A DNA stretch of 64,000 nt from Lanius collurio. Taxonomy: Eukaryota; Chordata; Aves; Passeriformes; Laniidae. A model generated the notes under the pieces. That model was not told where the DNA came from and did no database searches. It saw only the letters and a list, made by a program, of their open reading frames with translations. The translations under genes were made by a program, and so were the position numbers. How positions within the stretch are numbered: the first letter of the stretch is position 1; every line of letters begins with the position of its first letter. Below are positions 35,878 through 50,392 of this stretch, one piece after another. The stretch lies in assembly GCA_020086605.1 (NCBI GenBank), contig JACBWW010000003.1, forward strand, positions 1,203,101 through 1,267,100, written 5' to 3'.

Positions 35878-38800
35878 AGTATAGTCTCAGGAGAAGTCCA
35901 ATGGTTGAGTAGGCTTCAGGGTGAAAAATCTGAAAACCTGTCAGATATAACAGTAACATTGATTTTGTGGGAAAATGAGCAAAAATGTATTCCTCTGTGG
36001 ATAATTTTCTAGTAATACTCAAAGATTCTTTTTGTGTTATTAGCCATCCATTGGGGTAACATATTTTGGAGGCATCTTTGGCAGAAACAAAAAGAATTAA
36101 CAGCACTGATTTTCCTTGTTTAGACTGCAAAGGGGAATGAAGAAGGGTAAAGGGAAAAGAAGGACAAAAGGACAAGAACCTTCACCTTTTCTTTGTGTTT
36201 GTGCAAAGAGTTCTGGATGAAACTTAAAATCTCAGTAAAAACAATTGCACTTTCCTGAAACACCTTTTAGATGAGTTAGGAGAAAAAAAGTGTAACTTTC
36301 TCATAAAAGCAAATTGAAGTGGAGGGAGATAAAGAAAGAGTACTTCTGTCAAGTTAATTGATATAAAATCAGCTAATTTGGTTTTTCTATCAGAAGGGAA
36401 TATTACGAACTTCCTTACTCTGACAAAAAATACTATTTTTGTGAGAAGTGGGCTTAATTTGGATATGTTCCCTTGCCTTTGGAATAGTCCATTCACTGCC
36501 TTGACACACAACTTTCTTTTCTTCCACAAAGGTCCAGTTATATTTTCTGCTGTTGATGGTTTGCTTCACTCCCATCCCCTGCACCTTGACTGGAGGCATT
36601 TGTAATGTTATGGTGGAAAAGTGTGACCTCAGTGGGTTTGCACTGTCACTGTATAATGACCAGATGGAAGACAGACTTTAGGCCAAGCACTTGGCTGGAT
36701 TCCCATGCATTGCAGCAAGAAGAGGCAGAGCTGCTAACACCTGAAGCAGTGTCACAAATAAGGCCCTCAGGATACACATATAGCCAGAGGAGTATTCTGT
36801 TGTGCTTTATTTCAAAGTACACGATGTAAGTTGAATACCATCGTATCTATACAGCACAGAGACTTGTTTCTACTCATCAAATTAGAAAAGGATGTCAGCT
36901 GAAAAGTCTAGAGGATATTGCACCAGCATTTCCCAGTCCTGACATCTGAAACGACTTTAAAAATACCGGTTAACCACTAGGCTTGGTTTCCAAAACCAGT
37001 GTGAAGATTCTAGACTCTGCAATTTTTCAGTAAAGCTTCTTGTCTGCTGTCATACTATTTCAGTGGCTGAAATGAATAATGAGGCAGAAAATGTAAATCC
37101 AAAGAGTTTCACCACAAAATACCTGCATGGACAAATAAATTCTTTTGAGTGGGAGCAGTTCCAGGTTCAAATGATCAAACACTCAGATCATGTCAGCCCC
37201 AGTTCATGTCCTTCTCATGTGGCATCATAACCAGCATGACAGGTAGGCATAATCACTGCCAGGATGCACAGGGCAAAAATCAGACCAAAACAGTGCAGCT
37301 CATCAAACTTGCAACAGGACAGAAGCATAACTCAGAAATACTATTGACTAATTAGTCTTGGAAAAACCTGTGTGCTGAACTGCATGCCCTGATGGACCAT
37401 ACTTGGTGCAAATCCCACACATGTTTCATCACAGGCCACCTTCTTTTCATGGGATGCAGGATTTTTTCTATTTTTTTAATTGATATCCAGGTGTCCATTT
37501 TGGCAGACAGATTTTGTTTATACACATTAAAGAGGGTACTTCTGCAGAAATGTACTATTGAAAACACCCTGAGGCATCAAATGCAGTTTCTGAAGAGGAT
37601 GGATTTCTGCACAAGCCCCTAAGCCAAGAAGGAAGAAACCGAACAACGTGTTCAGAACCTCCCTGCATACTGTCACTCTCTCTGAGGAGACAACACTGGA
37701 AAATCTCCCTTATAGTTCCATCTGGTCTTTGGGTCTCCCTTTCTCATCTTGAAAAAAACTAGTGGAGACTGGAGTTCAAGGAAATATTTCCAAGAATATT
37801 CATTGACTCCTAAGAACCAACATAAGTGAATCCAAGTCTTTGACTCATCTGATTTGGTGTAAGTTTCCACAGGACCTCTGTACTGCAGTACAGAGTCCCC
37901 TTCCCCACAGGTACTGCTCCATTCCTTCTGGTAAACTGAAAAAGCTCCTCTTTGAAAGCTCCATGTTCATCCTGCAATATCTTTGATGAGACAATTTCTC
38001 TTGGGGTTCCCTCAAATGGTGAACTTTCCATTCCTCTGCTCATTGAGGTACACCAGCCCTTCCTCTGGACCTTGCTGCAGGCTGAGTCCACCTGCCCTGG
38101 AACACGACCCGGCAGCATACACAGCTTTCTTGATATCTCACCAGTTGCTTGTACTTTCCTCTCCATCAGGTATTTTCCTCCCTGTTAGAGGGACTTTGTG
38201 CAATCCTTCCTAACAGAGGGGCATTGTCAGGAGGTGGCTATGTGGCTCCTTGACTGTGCTCCAGTGACTTCTGTCTCCCAATGGATAGAAGATGTAGAAG
38301 GTTCAGCCTCTGATAAAGCTTGGCTTTGCTGCATTTATAACGTTTCACAGATACTTCATGCATAGTAGTTTGTGGCTGCAGTATAAACTACATGCTATTT
38401 GCAAGCAGGTCTACCTAAATCACAGTAGTTAAAATGCAGTGGATATAATCCTGAATCTTCACGTCAACTTCTGTAATAATTTGCAAGGGCAGCCCTACAA
38501 ATTTTGTTGGTGCTAGTATCTTTTTTATGCTACCTTTAGGGATCAAGTACTCTAGATTTTCACTCTCAGGATTTCAATTATGAGTTGCTAGCAAAGGGAT
38601 TTCAGAAGTATTGGGAGAGCATGAGGGACGACGGTAATAGCGTTATTAAATGAGTCCAGAGTCTCTACAGCATATTGGAAGAAAATGTGTGTCCTGGATA
38701 ATTTTTACAATATAACTTTGCCTTGTGAATATTTTTGAGAAGACATTCTTCAAAAGAATACAGAATAAGAACAATTCAGGTGTGACAAAATGAGACAGTG

Positions 38801-41800
38801 TCCATGCTTCACAGTCTTCAGGATTTTCAGTACTCTTTCGCTGGTGCTGTGAAGGCGAGCAAGCTTAAGCAAAACATAACCACAGACTGGGCTGTCAGCC
38901 CAGTCACCATCCCCTGAGGAGAACGTGGCAAGGCAAAATGATGGCATAGTCCTGGTGTGTTGGCAAAAATGCAGGCTAAAGGTTGCAGTGTTTGCTTAGT
39001 CTTTGTTTAAAACCCAGAAATGAAGCAGACAGAAAGCAGAAGGTACCTGCTGGATATGGTTGTTCTCCAACAGTTTCTGCATTACTTGCATTGCTGGGAC
39101 AGCTAATGCAAAGTTACCTCTTTTGTCCCGTGGCCTTTACCAATGAAATCAACGGTGATCCAATGTCAGGTGCCTACACCACGTGCACAGTCAACAAAAT
39201 CAAGTGGCATCTCTGCAGATGGAGGCTGTTTTCATAGAAGAAAGTCACTAAAGATGGATAATATGGAGAGGAGGAAATGAGTGTTGTGATTCCTGCCAGT
39301 TGGGAGTGCCCCAGGTAAGCCATATACTTCTCAATTTCACTGCCAGCAAGCAGACTGTACATGCATTTTGTACCAGATGGAAAAACTCACCCCTCACCAC
39401 ACCTGCTTATTTCTAAGTATAGACACTGATGGCTCATCACCCAATAACTGTTAGTTCATCATGACTTCAAACCCAGGAACATTCCCACAAAAGCTGATTA
39501 ATGACCATCTAACACACCTGCCCTTTTTAGAATCCTCAGGATCACATTCCTCTCTTGAAAAGTTATGATAGATTGACACAAGTTGTGTACTGCTTGTCCT
39601 TAGTCCAACGCAAAGAAATAGTTTGCTTTCTACTGTAATCACCCTCTACTTGTGTAAGAGCAAAAGCTGGCTGAAAATCCTTAAGTGTCCAGAAACTCAA
39701 CCCATCACAGTCTCCTTGAATGTCAGGATAGTAAGAAATACTTTGCACTAATTTTCTGTCCCATTTTTCTGGGCTATTGAGCTCTGGCAAAATCCCCAGG
39801 AGTTTATACAGTTCATTATTATAAAGGAAAAGAATAGCAGAGGTAGATTAAAGTCAGTGGAGCTGCAGAAAAAGCATTAAAATTACAAACTGGTGCACTA
39901 TTTATATATCTACACGAAGGATGCTTGAGTGTATTTTCAATTTCAGCATGTGACCAGCCCCAGGGACTACTGCAGCCTTAATCTGTGCACGTGCCTACAA
40001 ATTTTGGCGACCTCTCACTACTTTTGATCTCAAGTACACATAAGAGTGCTGACTGCTGTGCTGTGCTGCAGTTGTCTCGCTACTCTAAAAGTCTACTCTG
40101 AACTAAGCTGCTATAAAACAATAATAATTTCCCATCATAATATATCACTTTTTCCAACAAGCATAAAGGAAGCAGAGCATTGCTTCTTTAAAGGTAGTGG
40201 ATACAAAACTATTTGATTCTATCAATAAGACCAGCTGGAGTAGAAGCTGGAAGTCCATAAGGAGCAAGGTTTTGCTCAGTTTAAGATTCGTGCATGAATA
40301 AATTCAATCCCATATTTCATAAATCTTTTGTGCCAAATGTTATAAATAAAAACCTATTTATTCATAATCTCATACCCTTGACTATGAATCATTCATATTG
40401 CCATGAAGCATTAAATAAACACAAAGATTCTGTCTTGACTGCAAGTAAAATCTAGTTGTGTTCAAACACAAGAGCTCATTAGGCATATATATTTACAGAT
40501 TTAAACACCTGAATTGTAATACTTTGCCAATTCAGCGCCATGAAACACATCAGATGCCTCTGAGTCTGTGGGATGTTACCCCAAGAGCCAGTCTCCCAGT
40601 CTGAGACACTGCACTCAGGTATGCCCCATGGCAAAAGAGATTAGTATCAGCCAAGGGATAATCCAAATCAATTAGGGCTGTCAACACACAACTCACTTTT
40701 TCCCATCCTTAATTAAAAAAAAAAAAAACATCTCCTTTGGACCAAGAGCACAAGTACAGAACTCTTCTTCTTGGCCTGGGAATGACAGCAGTTTCAATGC
40801 CAGAAGTCTGTTCTAGCATTTGAGCAGAGCTCTGGTTCCTTATAATTTGTTTATTGAGCAAAAGATTCAGAGGATCCATCATTAAAGACATCTCTGTGAA
40901 GGCAACTGAAGAAGATTATAATATTGCAGAGAATAGGAAAAGTAAAAGGGAAATGGGAGAGAGGCCGAACAATGACAGTCCTCTGCTCGGAGGTCTGCTT
41001 GTCGTATGTCTTCAAGGAAAGAAATCCACTATGAATAAAATGTCCCAGGCAGATCCCTGTCCCCAGTCACCAAGTTCCTGCCCATCCCAACAGGAGCTCA
41101 CAGGCAAGCCAAACTGGGAGCTGGAGATTAGCTGTGAGGCATGCTTCCAACACCATTGCCTCAAAGATCCCTTCCCAGCACCATGTGGTAATAGAGGAGG
41201 CCAAAAAAGAGTTGCCTGGAAACCTCTGCTGATGTTGCGGTCCCTGGGACGATTATAGTAACTCTTTCAATTCAGAAAAACCCTGAAGTCTTCTAAAATG
41301 TAAAAGGAGCCAAAACTGGTCCAGTCATCTTCATAACTGAGGGACAGTGAGGAGGCTTATAGAGTTCACTTTAAAATTTCTTCCCAAGAGCCCTGGGATA
41401 GCTGCAGACTAATAGTCTCTTCTTGGGGGAGGGTCAGAGCAGGGTGTTCTGAATTGTTGTTGGGTTTTGGTTTTTGGTTTGGTTTGGGGGCTTCTTTTGC
41501 AATCCTATGCCTGCTGCTTTTTGAGTGCGCTCTCTATGACCTTGGGAACTAACTGTTCTTAGTGCAGGAATATGCCCAACTTCAGCCACATTACAGATGC
41601 AAAGAAAAGCCTTTATCCACACTGCCTCACCACCTCTGCTCTTGGTGAGGAAGAAAATAGAAAGCATAGTTTCTTCAACCCATTCTCCAAACCAGCAGCA
41701 GCAAGAGAGGAGAGATCTGAAGGCCAAAATTGCTTTAGAGGCACACACAAACATGTGCTCTCCTGACCACAAACATTTTGAAGAGAACAAGCTTTGTCTG

Positions 41801-44800
41801 AAGTCTGGGCAGCTCAGCCACTGATGCAAACACATGGATTCTGTCTGGATGTGAGCACTTGAGCTTCATCGTTATAAATTTTGACAGTTTGCTCAACTCG
41901 GATGCAGCAGATAACAAGTGCCAAATCATGCACAAATTCAGGTGGGTAAGAAGCCCACTGTGCTTGGCACATGACTTCCCATCTCCAGCACTGCCAACAG
42001 GGCTCTCAGCAGAGCATGTGCACATGGCTTGGTGTGCATGCCAGATGGCAGGGACAGTTCCTTCATCAAAATCCATCCTAGCAATATCTGGCACTTTGCT
42101 GGAAGAGGCCAGGTGACATTCCACAGCACTTGCAAGATTCTAGTCAACCTTTTGGCAAAGGACCAACAAATGACATTAACTTGCTGAATGAGTTTTATAG
42201 AGATTCCCTTTCCTGACCTCACCAGCTGTGTCTCCTAGAGAGTAGGGGCTTTTTGTCTTGGTTTGCTGAAAATGAGGAATGCCATACCATAAAGCAAGCC
42301 CACAAATCCACAATTCTTCCATAGTGATGGTTTTATGGACAAGTTCCAAGGAATAATTTAGATAAGTATGCAAGAACTGCTTTCTATTAATCAGGCTCAA
42401 AATGGTTGTATAGAATATCTACCTCTGTAGAATTTTTCTTCCTCAGCTTAAAACAGTTTAAAATTTTGTTTTTCAAAGGGTAATATAAGGGATAATGAAC
42501 AGAAGGGAGCCCTTCCTACTGATTTCATTGGTTTGCAATCCAGTTACCATGGTAGCTAATAAGATAGAATTAGGGAACTCCTGTTTTCTGTCATCCACAA
42601 CTAAATTACAACTTTCTTCTATGATATACCATGCCTGGGACAAGGCACAGAACTGTGGAATTACCATAGATGTGCTGAAGTTTATGCAAACTTTGATTTT
42701 ATCAGTTTGAGTTACTGGTTATTATATTATTGCCTTGTATTAGGCTCTGTAAAAAAGTCATAGCAAAAGATCTGTCTGGATGTAAATCTCACAAGTCAGT
42801 GAACGTGTTCCTGTTTCAGTTTTACTTGCTAGTAGATAGACTAAAGAAAATTAAATATATATTTTGCTTCAGTAGAGAATTTACCCACTGTTGTGAATAA
42901 CAGAAAAAGCAGAGGGTAGATCAGTAGATAGGCCAGAAGAGAAAATCTCTGGTCACTTAGGTACCATTTGTGGTTCATCAAAAAGTACTGCTACTGCTTA
43001 GGACTTCTCATCAGAAAATGACTATTCAAACGGAATGTGTTATAAAAGAAATAGTTCTTATTTAATTTTCTCTAAACAAAAAAAAAATTATAAAGTTTCA
43101 ATAAGCACTTTGTCAAAGCAGTTTTTAGTGCCTAATTCAGAAACGATATTTTGGTTGGAAATATGAGCTCATTGAAATTAATAACCAAACATTACTTGAA
43201 AATTAACTACTATTTAATTTCAAATTGGCCTGATCTTTTTATCTAACCTTCTTACTGCTCTCTGACATTTGGTTCAGGATATTTTCCAAAATACAGTCTT
43301 TTCAAAGGGAGATGCAGACAACCAGCTTTTACTTTAATCAACAAAGAAAAAAAAATTTTTTTTAAGCTTCAATAATATTCATGACCCTCAAGTTTTCTGA
43401 CCTTCCTAAACAGTGCTGAAGTGGTGGCAATCTATGTTACTTCAGAGGCACTGAGAAAAGCTCTGGACTAAAAATGATTAGTGCACTAATTGCATGAAAG
43501 GAGAAGCACACAGACGGTCTTGCAGTGCCCTGTCTGTGGTGTTTGGCAGATGCTCTTCATCATCAGGGAGCAGACTCCCTGGGACCTTGCCTATGAGTTG
43601 GCCTCCAGTCACCATTACTGCAGTCAAGCACATCCTATACCCCCTCCCATAAACTGATCAAACTTTAAAGTAATTTTGACAACCTTCAGCCACAGACCTA
43701 CTGCCTCTTGGAGTAGTTCTCCAGAAACTGCACTGCTTGCAAATGTACTTTATCACTCCTACAGTCCTCAGGAGAGTCATCTGTGAAACTACATGGATGA
43801 TTTGACCAAAAGCTAAGTAATTTTGTTTGTAGGGTTAGTGTTCAGCCACAGCCCCACTAAGGAAGCTGAGGAAGATTAAACCATCCAGCATCCATCCATG
43901 GAAAGAGCTTCATGTGCAGCTGTGACACCACAACTTCTGTCCTCCAGCTTCGTAGGGAAGTCTGGAAATGGCCACTGAACCACCCATTGCACAGGCACAG
44001 CAAACATCCCACCACTGTGCAACAATCTCACAGACTTTAGCTACAGAGCTTTTTTCTGATTCTGTCTTTCTGCAGGCACACAAGTGGTAGAAGATCCTCC
44101 ACTCTACTGGTGTAAGTATCTTCTCAAATGAGAACCCATCTGCTCAGGCCTGCTCTGGAGTCTGGCCAAAGTCTTAAGTTCCAGGAGCAGCTCTGTTTGC
44201 ATGATCTGGCAGAAATCAGATTTACTGATAGGCATTTGCACATTTTATAACTTCTACAAATGTGAAGCAGGCTATGGGAATGCCAGAGGGTGGTTAGGAC
44301 AGCATCTTAAAAAGCACAAAAGGTGACAGAAAATAATTGTATGTGGCAGAATTTATCACCTCTCCAGGGAAAAGCTTATGCCCTCTTGATCCAAACTATC
44401 TTCTGACATTGCACCTCTTAAGTTTTATAAAATGTTAACCAGTGCATCATTGACTATTTAAAAGCACTGAATTAGATGATACATGCCTGAACTTCTTCCG
44501 TTTAACACTTTTCCCTATTTTTGGAAGCTTTTCTTGCTCATATACACATCATATCCAATTTGTCATGGAGTCCACAGGTGTAAAGTCAGCAATGGATTTC
44601 ACTTTGTGGATCTTTTTATTTTTTGGAGAATTCACTTTCAATTAGTTAAAGAATAGAGAAGTGTTGAGTCATCTGTCATATATCTACAGAGTGCACCAAC
44701 TTGTTCTGCTCAGCATACAGATAATGGGGAAAAATATATTGAGCCAATGAATTGAAATCACTTAAAACAGAGGAAAAATAACAAGTAAATACAGAAGCTT

Positions 44801-47800
44801 ACAGTTCATCTTTTAGCATTCTCCCATTTTGTTTCTTCACTGGCTACTTCTAAAATGGATGACTGGGAACAAATCCCTAAAGAGCTAGTCAAAGAGTTTT
44901 AGTGAATTTTAACCCAAGATTCAAGAGGCTGTCTCTGAGCCTGACACTCAGTTATCTTGCATGTTAGTAATTCAACAGACTGCTCATGAAACTGGCATCC
45001 ACCAATAAAGCCCTGTACTTTGCAGAGCTATATATTTTCACAAGTCCTATTTATAATGCTTTATGTATTCACCCATTAATCTGGTTGCCCAAAGACTATG
45101 GTTGTTTTAAAATGTCCTAAGTCCCATCTCTAGTTACTGACGTGGTTTATATAACTTAAATGATGCTCAGGTAACCTGCATTTGCTTTATGCAAGCTGAG
45201 TGCTCCCAGGAGCCTTATGCTGCATGGGCCCCCAAGCACCTCCTGATCCCAGCCAAATGTCTCATGCTCAGTTTTACTGAGCCTTACAGTGCACCCCTTT
45301 GCAATGTGTTCTCATCCAGCCAATGCCCTCTTCTTGCAGCAGAAAAGAATGGTCCTTTGTAATATGAGTAAATTTAGAGTATTCCTTGAGTTCACATGGA
45401 ACTAGATTTATTGTCTGTTGCTGTAAGTTTTCTATATTGAAGTTGTTTGCTTCACCAATTGCTATTCTTTGCTTTTTCTTTAATATGAAGTTAAAGGGCA
45501 TGAACTCGAAACTGGGAATAAATGTGCATTTGACGTACTGCTTGCTGCTTTTACTTCTTATTTCTATGTGTGACGGACAAACTGCTTCTTTTTGCAAATT
45601 CCTTTGCTCATAATTGGCCATTACAAATACTGTTGATTGAGAAGCTGGCTTGGAAAAAAGCATTTTTTTTAATATTCCCCTTTGAAATCATTTCATAGAT
45701 ACTGCATCCAGTTCATCTTATACTAAGAAATCTTTCTGTTGTTATTGCTGTTATTGATAAAAGTAGAAAGCTTCTAATTCTAAAATATATGACCCAGTCT
45801 TCATGAGTCCTATTTTTTCTTCAGTATTTAGTTCACCATAAATAAAGCATTTATTAATTTGTCTCTGATGGAGCTGTTTTAAAGACCTTGAGGGCATGGA
45901 GAGATACTTGATCTATACTTTCAGCCAGTTAGATAGTAGATACATGCTAATGTTCTTATCAAATATCAGTCTTGAATTACATTATAATCACTTTTGTTTA
46001 GAATTCAATGCCAAAAGGACTGGTTATGGTGGTATTAGAGCTTGATATGTTTGCCGGTCTTCCAGTGAAAATTGCTTTACACAGAAAGTGAAAAGTTCTT
46101 TAAAATGAAGGCAAGAAGTACTGAACTCATTTCCCATTCTGTTGCTTGGCTTATTGCAACCTTGCAAAATTGTCATAAAAATTTAGCAACTAAAAATCAA
46201 ATTAACTCTTCTTTATTAATATAACAAATATTAAAGGGGAGTGGAATCAAAAAAAACTTTACTTATTTTGCCCTATTCGCTACCTCTTGCTCCCTATCTA
46301 CTATCTACTGAGAGTTTGCAAGGATGTTTTATCACCTGCATCAAGATACAAAAACTTCTGCCAGTTTCTCCCTAAGCTGAGTCACTTTTGACCTGGTTAC
46401 CTTCACTTTATTTCCAAAATAATAGATGCTAATGCATCAAATTCTGTACTCTTTCAGACTCAGTGAGATCACTTTGAATGAACAGGATTGCATAGTAATG
46501 CTACCACTAAAATAGAAATACTTGTTTCCAACTCATCCTAAATAAAACTATTTTGCATTACACTGAAAGTATTTATTTTTCATTCTTAAACTATCATACT
46601 GGTAATTTACACCTTTTAAATGTTGCATCTCAAGCTTTAAATAGGCAAGTAATTTTCTACTTTCTGTTTTCCGCCAATAGATGGCAGGTGAAGCTCTAGA
46701 AAATTATTCACTTGCTACAGCATGATATAACCTATAGTTTGAAAGTACATACCCAGCTGTAAATTACTGCTCTCTGATACCTCTGTAGAAGTGATCATGA
46801 CTTAGTCCTAGCCCATTCACCTTGCATTAAAAACCTCAGTTTAAGTTTAGAAATAGCCCCATGTTGTATGCAAAACTCTTTGTTCTTATTTCTTTTGTCC
46901 TACTCCATTAGGTCAAACTGAAGTTTGTGCGTACCGGCTTTCTGTCGTGTTTGAGGAGATATTGTCAGAGCAGTGTAGCAGCTGTTACATTCATTCAGGG
47001 TTTTAAAACTGAGCATTCTGTAACTAAACAAGAAAGCTCTACATCCATTCATGTCAGAAATCACACCGATTATAAGCTGCAACAGAACAGCTTAAAGCTC
47101 AGGCTTTGATTTCCAGTTCCATAAAAGCTAGAAACACTAGGAGGGAGTGCAGGAGGAGAGAGAGGCTGGTGGCAGAAAGAGCCTACTACACTGACAAAAC
47201 TTCTTCTAATATTCTTCATTAAGGATGCTCCTAATGTGATAATATAATTCTTCATATATGATGCTGCATTTTTAAAAATCCATTTGCTTTTTCTGAAACA
47301 CAAAAGCAGGAAGGATTGAATATCGTTCACATACAAGTTAAAAGTGCTGTAAGTCACAAAAGAGTGGTAAAAAAGATAAAGATTTTCTTCTGCTCATGCT
47401 ATAATGATTTTAAGAACAGGTAATATGTTGTAGACAATTAATTGTAGGATCTAATTGAAAAATGAATAAAACTGTGCATAAACCTCAGGGTTTGAGGACT
47501 GCAGAGCACAAAAGGATACCTTTCCCTCTAGGCAATCCGCATTAGTAAATGTACATTATTTCTCTTGCAAAATGATTTCCTGAAATCAGTCTGCCTCATA
47601 ATTGCCCTGCTGTTACTGGCAGTCTAAGTATTGATGACTAAGTGACCATTAGAGCTCAGCTGGTTCTTGTATATATCACAATATCTCCTCCAGGCTGGCT
47701 GAGTAGACAAATTTGATTGCTCTCATCCCTGCATGGCAGCCTTGATGATTTCTATTAATTCACTCCATTCAGTAATCCTTACATTTTTATAAGTTAATTT

Positions 47801-49074
47801 GGTTTTCTTAGCTCCACTTCTAAGTGTAATTCTCAGCATGTATTCCACTGTATTTGGTATCTTCCACTGTTTTGCTGGCAACAGCAGCAAAATGTGGATA
47901 AAACCCAAGGTCATCAGGAAGCATCAATGGTTAGACACTGAACAACGAAGATCATGCAGCTCAGTCAGCGACTATTAATCACTCTCCACCAGTCATGTTA
48001 CAGAAAAGAAGGGAGGATATCTAAATCTGCTTCAAATTAACAGCTCTCCAGTGAACTGGGGAAGTTTAGCAGCATATATCATGACCAAAATAAATTACAA
48101 AACCTAATTTTGGATGACCAATTTAGGTGCCTAAGTCTTTCTAGTTCAAACAACAAAGACAAGAGAGCTGTTTGAATAACCCTCTTCAGAAAAACCTTGA
48201 CTACACAGGAACCTGAATTTCCATCTCTATCACCTCAGGCAAATACCCCAAATAAGACAACATGAATGACCCCTTCAGATACTGTACCTGTCACTGAATG
48301 TGAAACAAATGGGTGCAATTAACAAACAAATTCCCAAGGGCCAGGTCACAGCATGCAAAACCAGCACACGACCACAGACTTGACAGTAACACTGTGCTAA
48401 GCTGCATATGACTTTGACCCTCAAATAACAGACAGCACATTCTATCACAACAGAACTATTAAATAATCAGACTGTCTCAAAGCTACTCATTTGCCCTTAG
48501 CTTGCCTTTGCTTGGAGCCTCTCTCCTTGAAGAGTAAACTTTTCATTCAAACCTCAACTGAGAGCAGCCTGTAGTCAGTGAAACTGCAGAGAAAGGTCTG
48601 TAAACAATACCTGCTCTGTAGAGAACAAGCTGACCTTTATACATGTTAAACAAAACAAAATGGGTTGATTGATGCTGGGCAGTACCTGCTCTCCAAAATA
48701 TTAAAACCAAGAAAGTCAGTGGAAGGTTAGTTTATGAACATACAGTGTGCTAAATTATGTGGGTGAGTGGTGAGGTAGGGGAAGGGGAAAGCATGATTTG
48801 GTAAAATATTTGGTGCAAAAAGCCTGTACCCTCAGCTGGAAAATGAAAAAGTGGGTAATGCTGTAACTCCTGTTAAATGGAAAAAAACCAACCAAACAAA
48901 TATTATCTAGAGCATTCAGTTGCTGAAGTCTCCATGACTCATTTTTTAAAAATTCTGATTAACACAGCAAGATATGGTATGTCTTTTAGAATAAGAAATC
49001 TGTTTGTAAACTCCAACAGATAACTATAACTTAGCCACAAATGTGTTACTAATATAGAGAAGGACAACCTAACC

Positions 49075-49420
49075 TAGACAGCATCATGGAATCACTCATG
49101 TCGGGAAACGCCCTTCAGATCACCAAGTCCAACCCTAACCCAGCACTGCCAAGGCCCCTCTTAAACCATGTCCCTCAGTGCAACATCCACAAGCCTTTTA
49201 AATACCTCCAGGGCTATCGACTCAACCACTTCCCTGGGCAGCCTGTGCCAATGTTTTAAAACCCCTTCAGTGAACAAATCATTACTAATGTGCAACTTAA
49301 GGAGTAATTTGATGTATTTTCTTCTTGTCCTGTCACTTCTGCCTTGGGAAGAGACTGATACCTACCTCGCTACAACCTCCTCTCCGGTTATATCGTTTTC
49401 AGTCTGCCTATGTCTTGTCG
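49075..49420 (-). mobile_element. CR1 LINE, truncated 3' fragment (antisense to plus)
   Basis: The plus strand reads the reverse complement of the CR1 3' end: TCACCAAGTCCAACCCTAAC, CAGCACTGCCAAG, AAACCATGTCCCTCAG, TTTTAAATACCTCCAGGG, CCACTTCCCTGGGCAGCCTG, TTCTTGTCCTGTCACTT and CTCGCTACAACCTCC, all in the order of the family consensus. The element's 3' terminus is at the low-coordinate end, where CATCATGGAATCA is a decayed form of the terminal ATTCTATG repeat. It is 5'-truncated near 49420. A 123-codon plus frame (49168-49539) is spurious and lies on its antisense strand. It sits inside an intron of the minus-strand gene, in the same orientation. Confidence 0.9.
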
Positions 49421-50392
49421 AGCCCCATAACTCTCATCCAGTGGTAACAGGACACAAGCAGTTATTTACAGACAACTACAACACTGTGTCTGAAGCAAAA
49501 GGCACAACCCCACTGCACCTTTCCCATACTGTAAACTAGGACCTACCCATGTAGTGAAAGAAATGCCCAGGACAGAATTACCTTACTACAAAAACATTTA
49601 TGCCCAAAATGTAGTGCTACCCTTGCCAAGCTTTTTGTATGCTTTAGCCGTGGTTTCTGGAAGACAGCAAAAATGCCTTTGGACAGCAGAAGAGCTATCT
49701 GGCATTAGAGCTATTTGCAATGCAGGATGACTTCCAGGAAGTTAAGGATTATATTATGATTATGCAAGAAATCTGCTGAGAATCTGAGATGAAAATACTG
49801 AGATCACTGAAGTCAAGAGGCTTTTTGACTTCAGTGGGACCGGCATCTTTTCCCGTCTTTTAAGCAAAAGTAGAAATCATCTACATTCAAAAAAAAGAAG
49901 TTAATAATCAACACATTATAGACAATTCTGTCTGAAGTGAGGAAGAGCACCCTGCTAAAGAAACACTGAAATGTAGATACACATCTTTGGACTGGCCTAA
50001 ATTAGGTAAGGTCTGAACAAAATTGTGGGGAAAAGAAATTACTTTTCAGACAACTCCCAAAAATAAACCTGTGATCACATCAGGAATCTGTGTTAAAGGG
50101 ACAAAGAAACTTGTGAAATCAGTGCAGCAATGTGTAAAGATAGGAGGGAGAAATAAGAATTTGTCCGACAATAAACACATTCAGAAGATCACCCATAACA
50201 CTTGTTGATGTGAACTGATTTTCAGAGATTCTGAGCTGAGTTTGACAGAGGCTCAGGATCACTGAATATCAAGGAAACTTACTTTATTTCTGTGCACTAT
50301 CTAACACACTGCATAGCATCCCTTGTGTTTTAGCTGCAGACAAATTATTGAAAACTTTTACATTTTCCTGGTTACAAACTTAAACTATTTAC

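Larger units (their letters stand above)
29019..50392 (-). other. 21-kb interval, mainly intron, with at least one undetected exon
   Basis: The exon at 50393-50470 ends on a complete codon, whereas the next located exon (28902-29018) needs one base carried in, so at least one exon with remainder one must lie between. I scanned for minus-strand donor/acceptor pairs; a 32-base segment at about 30.09-30.12 kb has fair borders but the wrong phase. Longer frames (37810-38166, 41735-42124 and 45274-45663, all minus) lack splice borders. The interval also holds poly(A) tracts, an inverted repeat and a CR1 fragment. Confidence 0.5.

Noticed and set aside
41735..42124. 129-codon minus-strand frame.
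   Set aside because: No splice borders and random-looking composition; other strands and frames are open over the same stretch.
45274..45663. 129-codon minus-strand frame.
   Set aside because: No acceptor/donor pair, AT-rich codon use, and no recognisable motif; could not be joined in phase with the gene's exons.
49168..49539. 123-codon plus-strand frame.
   Set aside because: It lies on the antisense strand of a CR1 fragment and carries no coding meaning.
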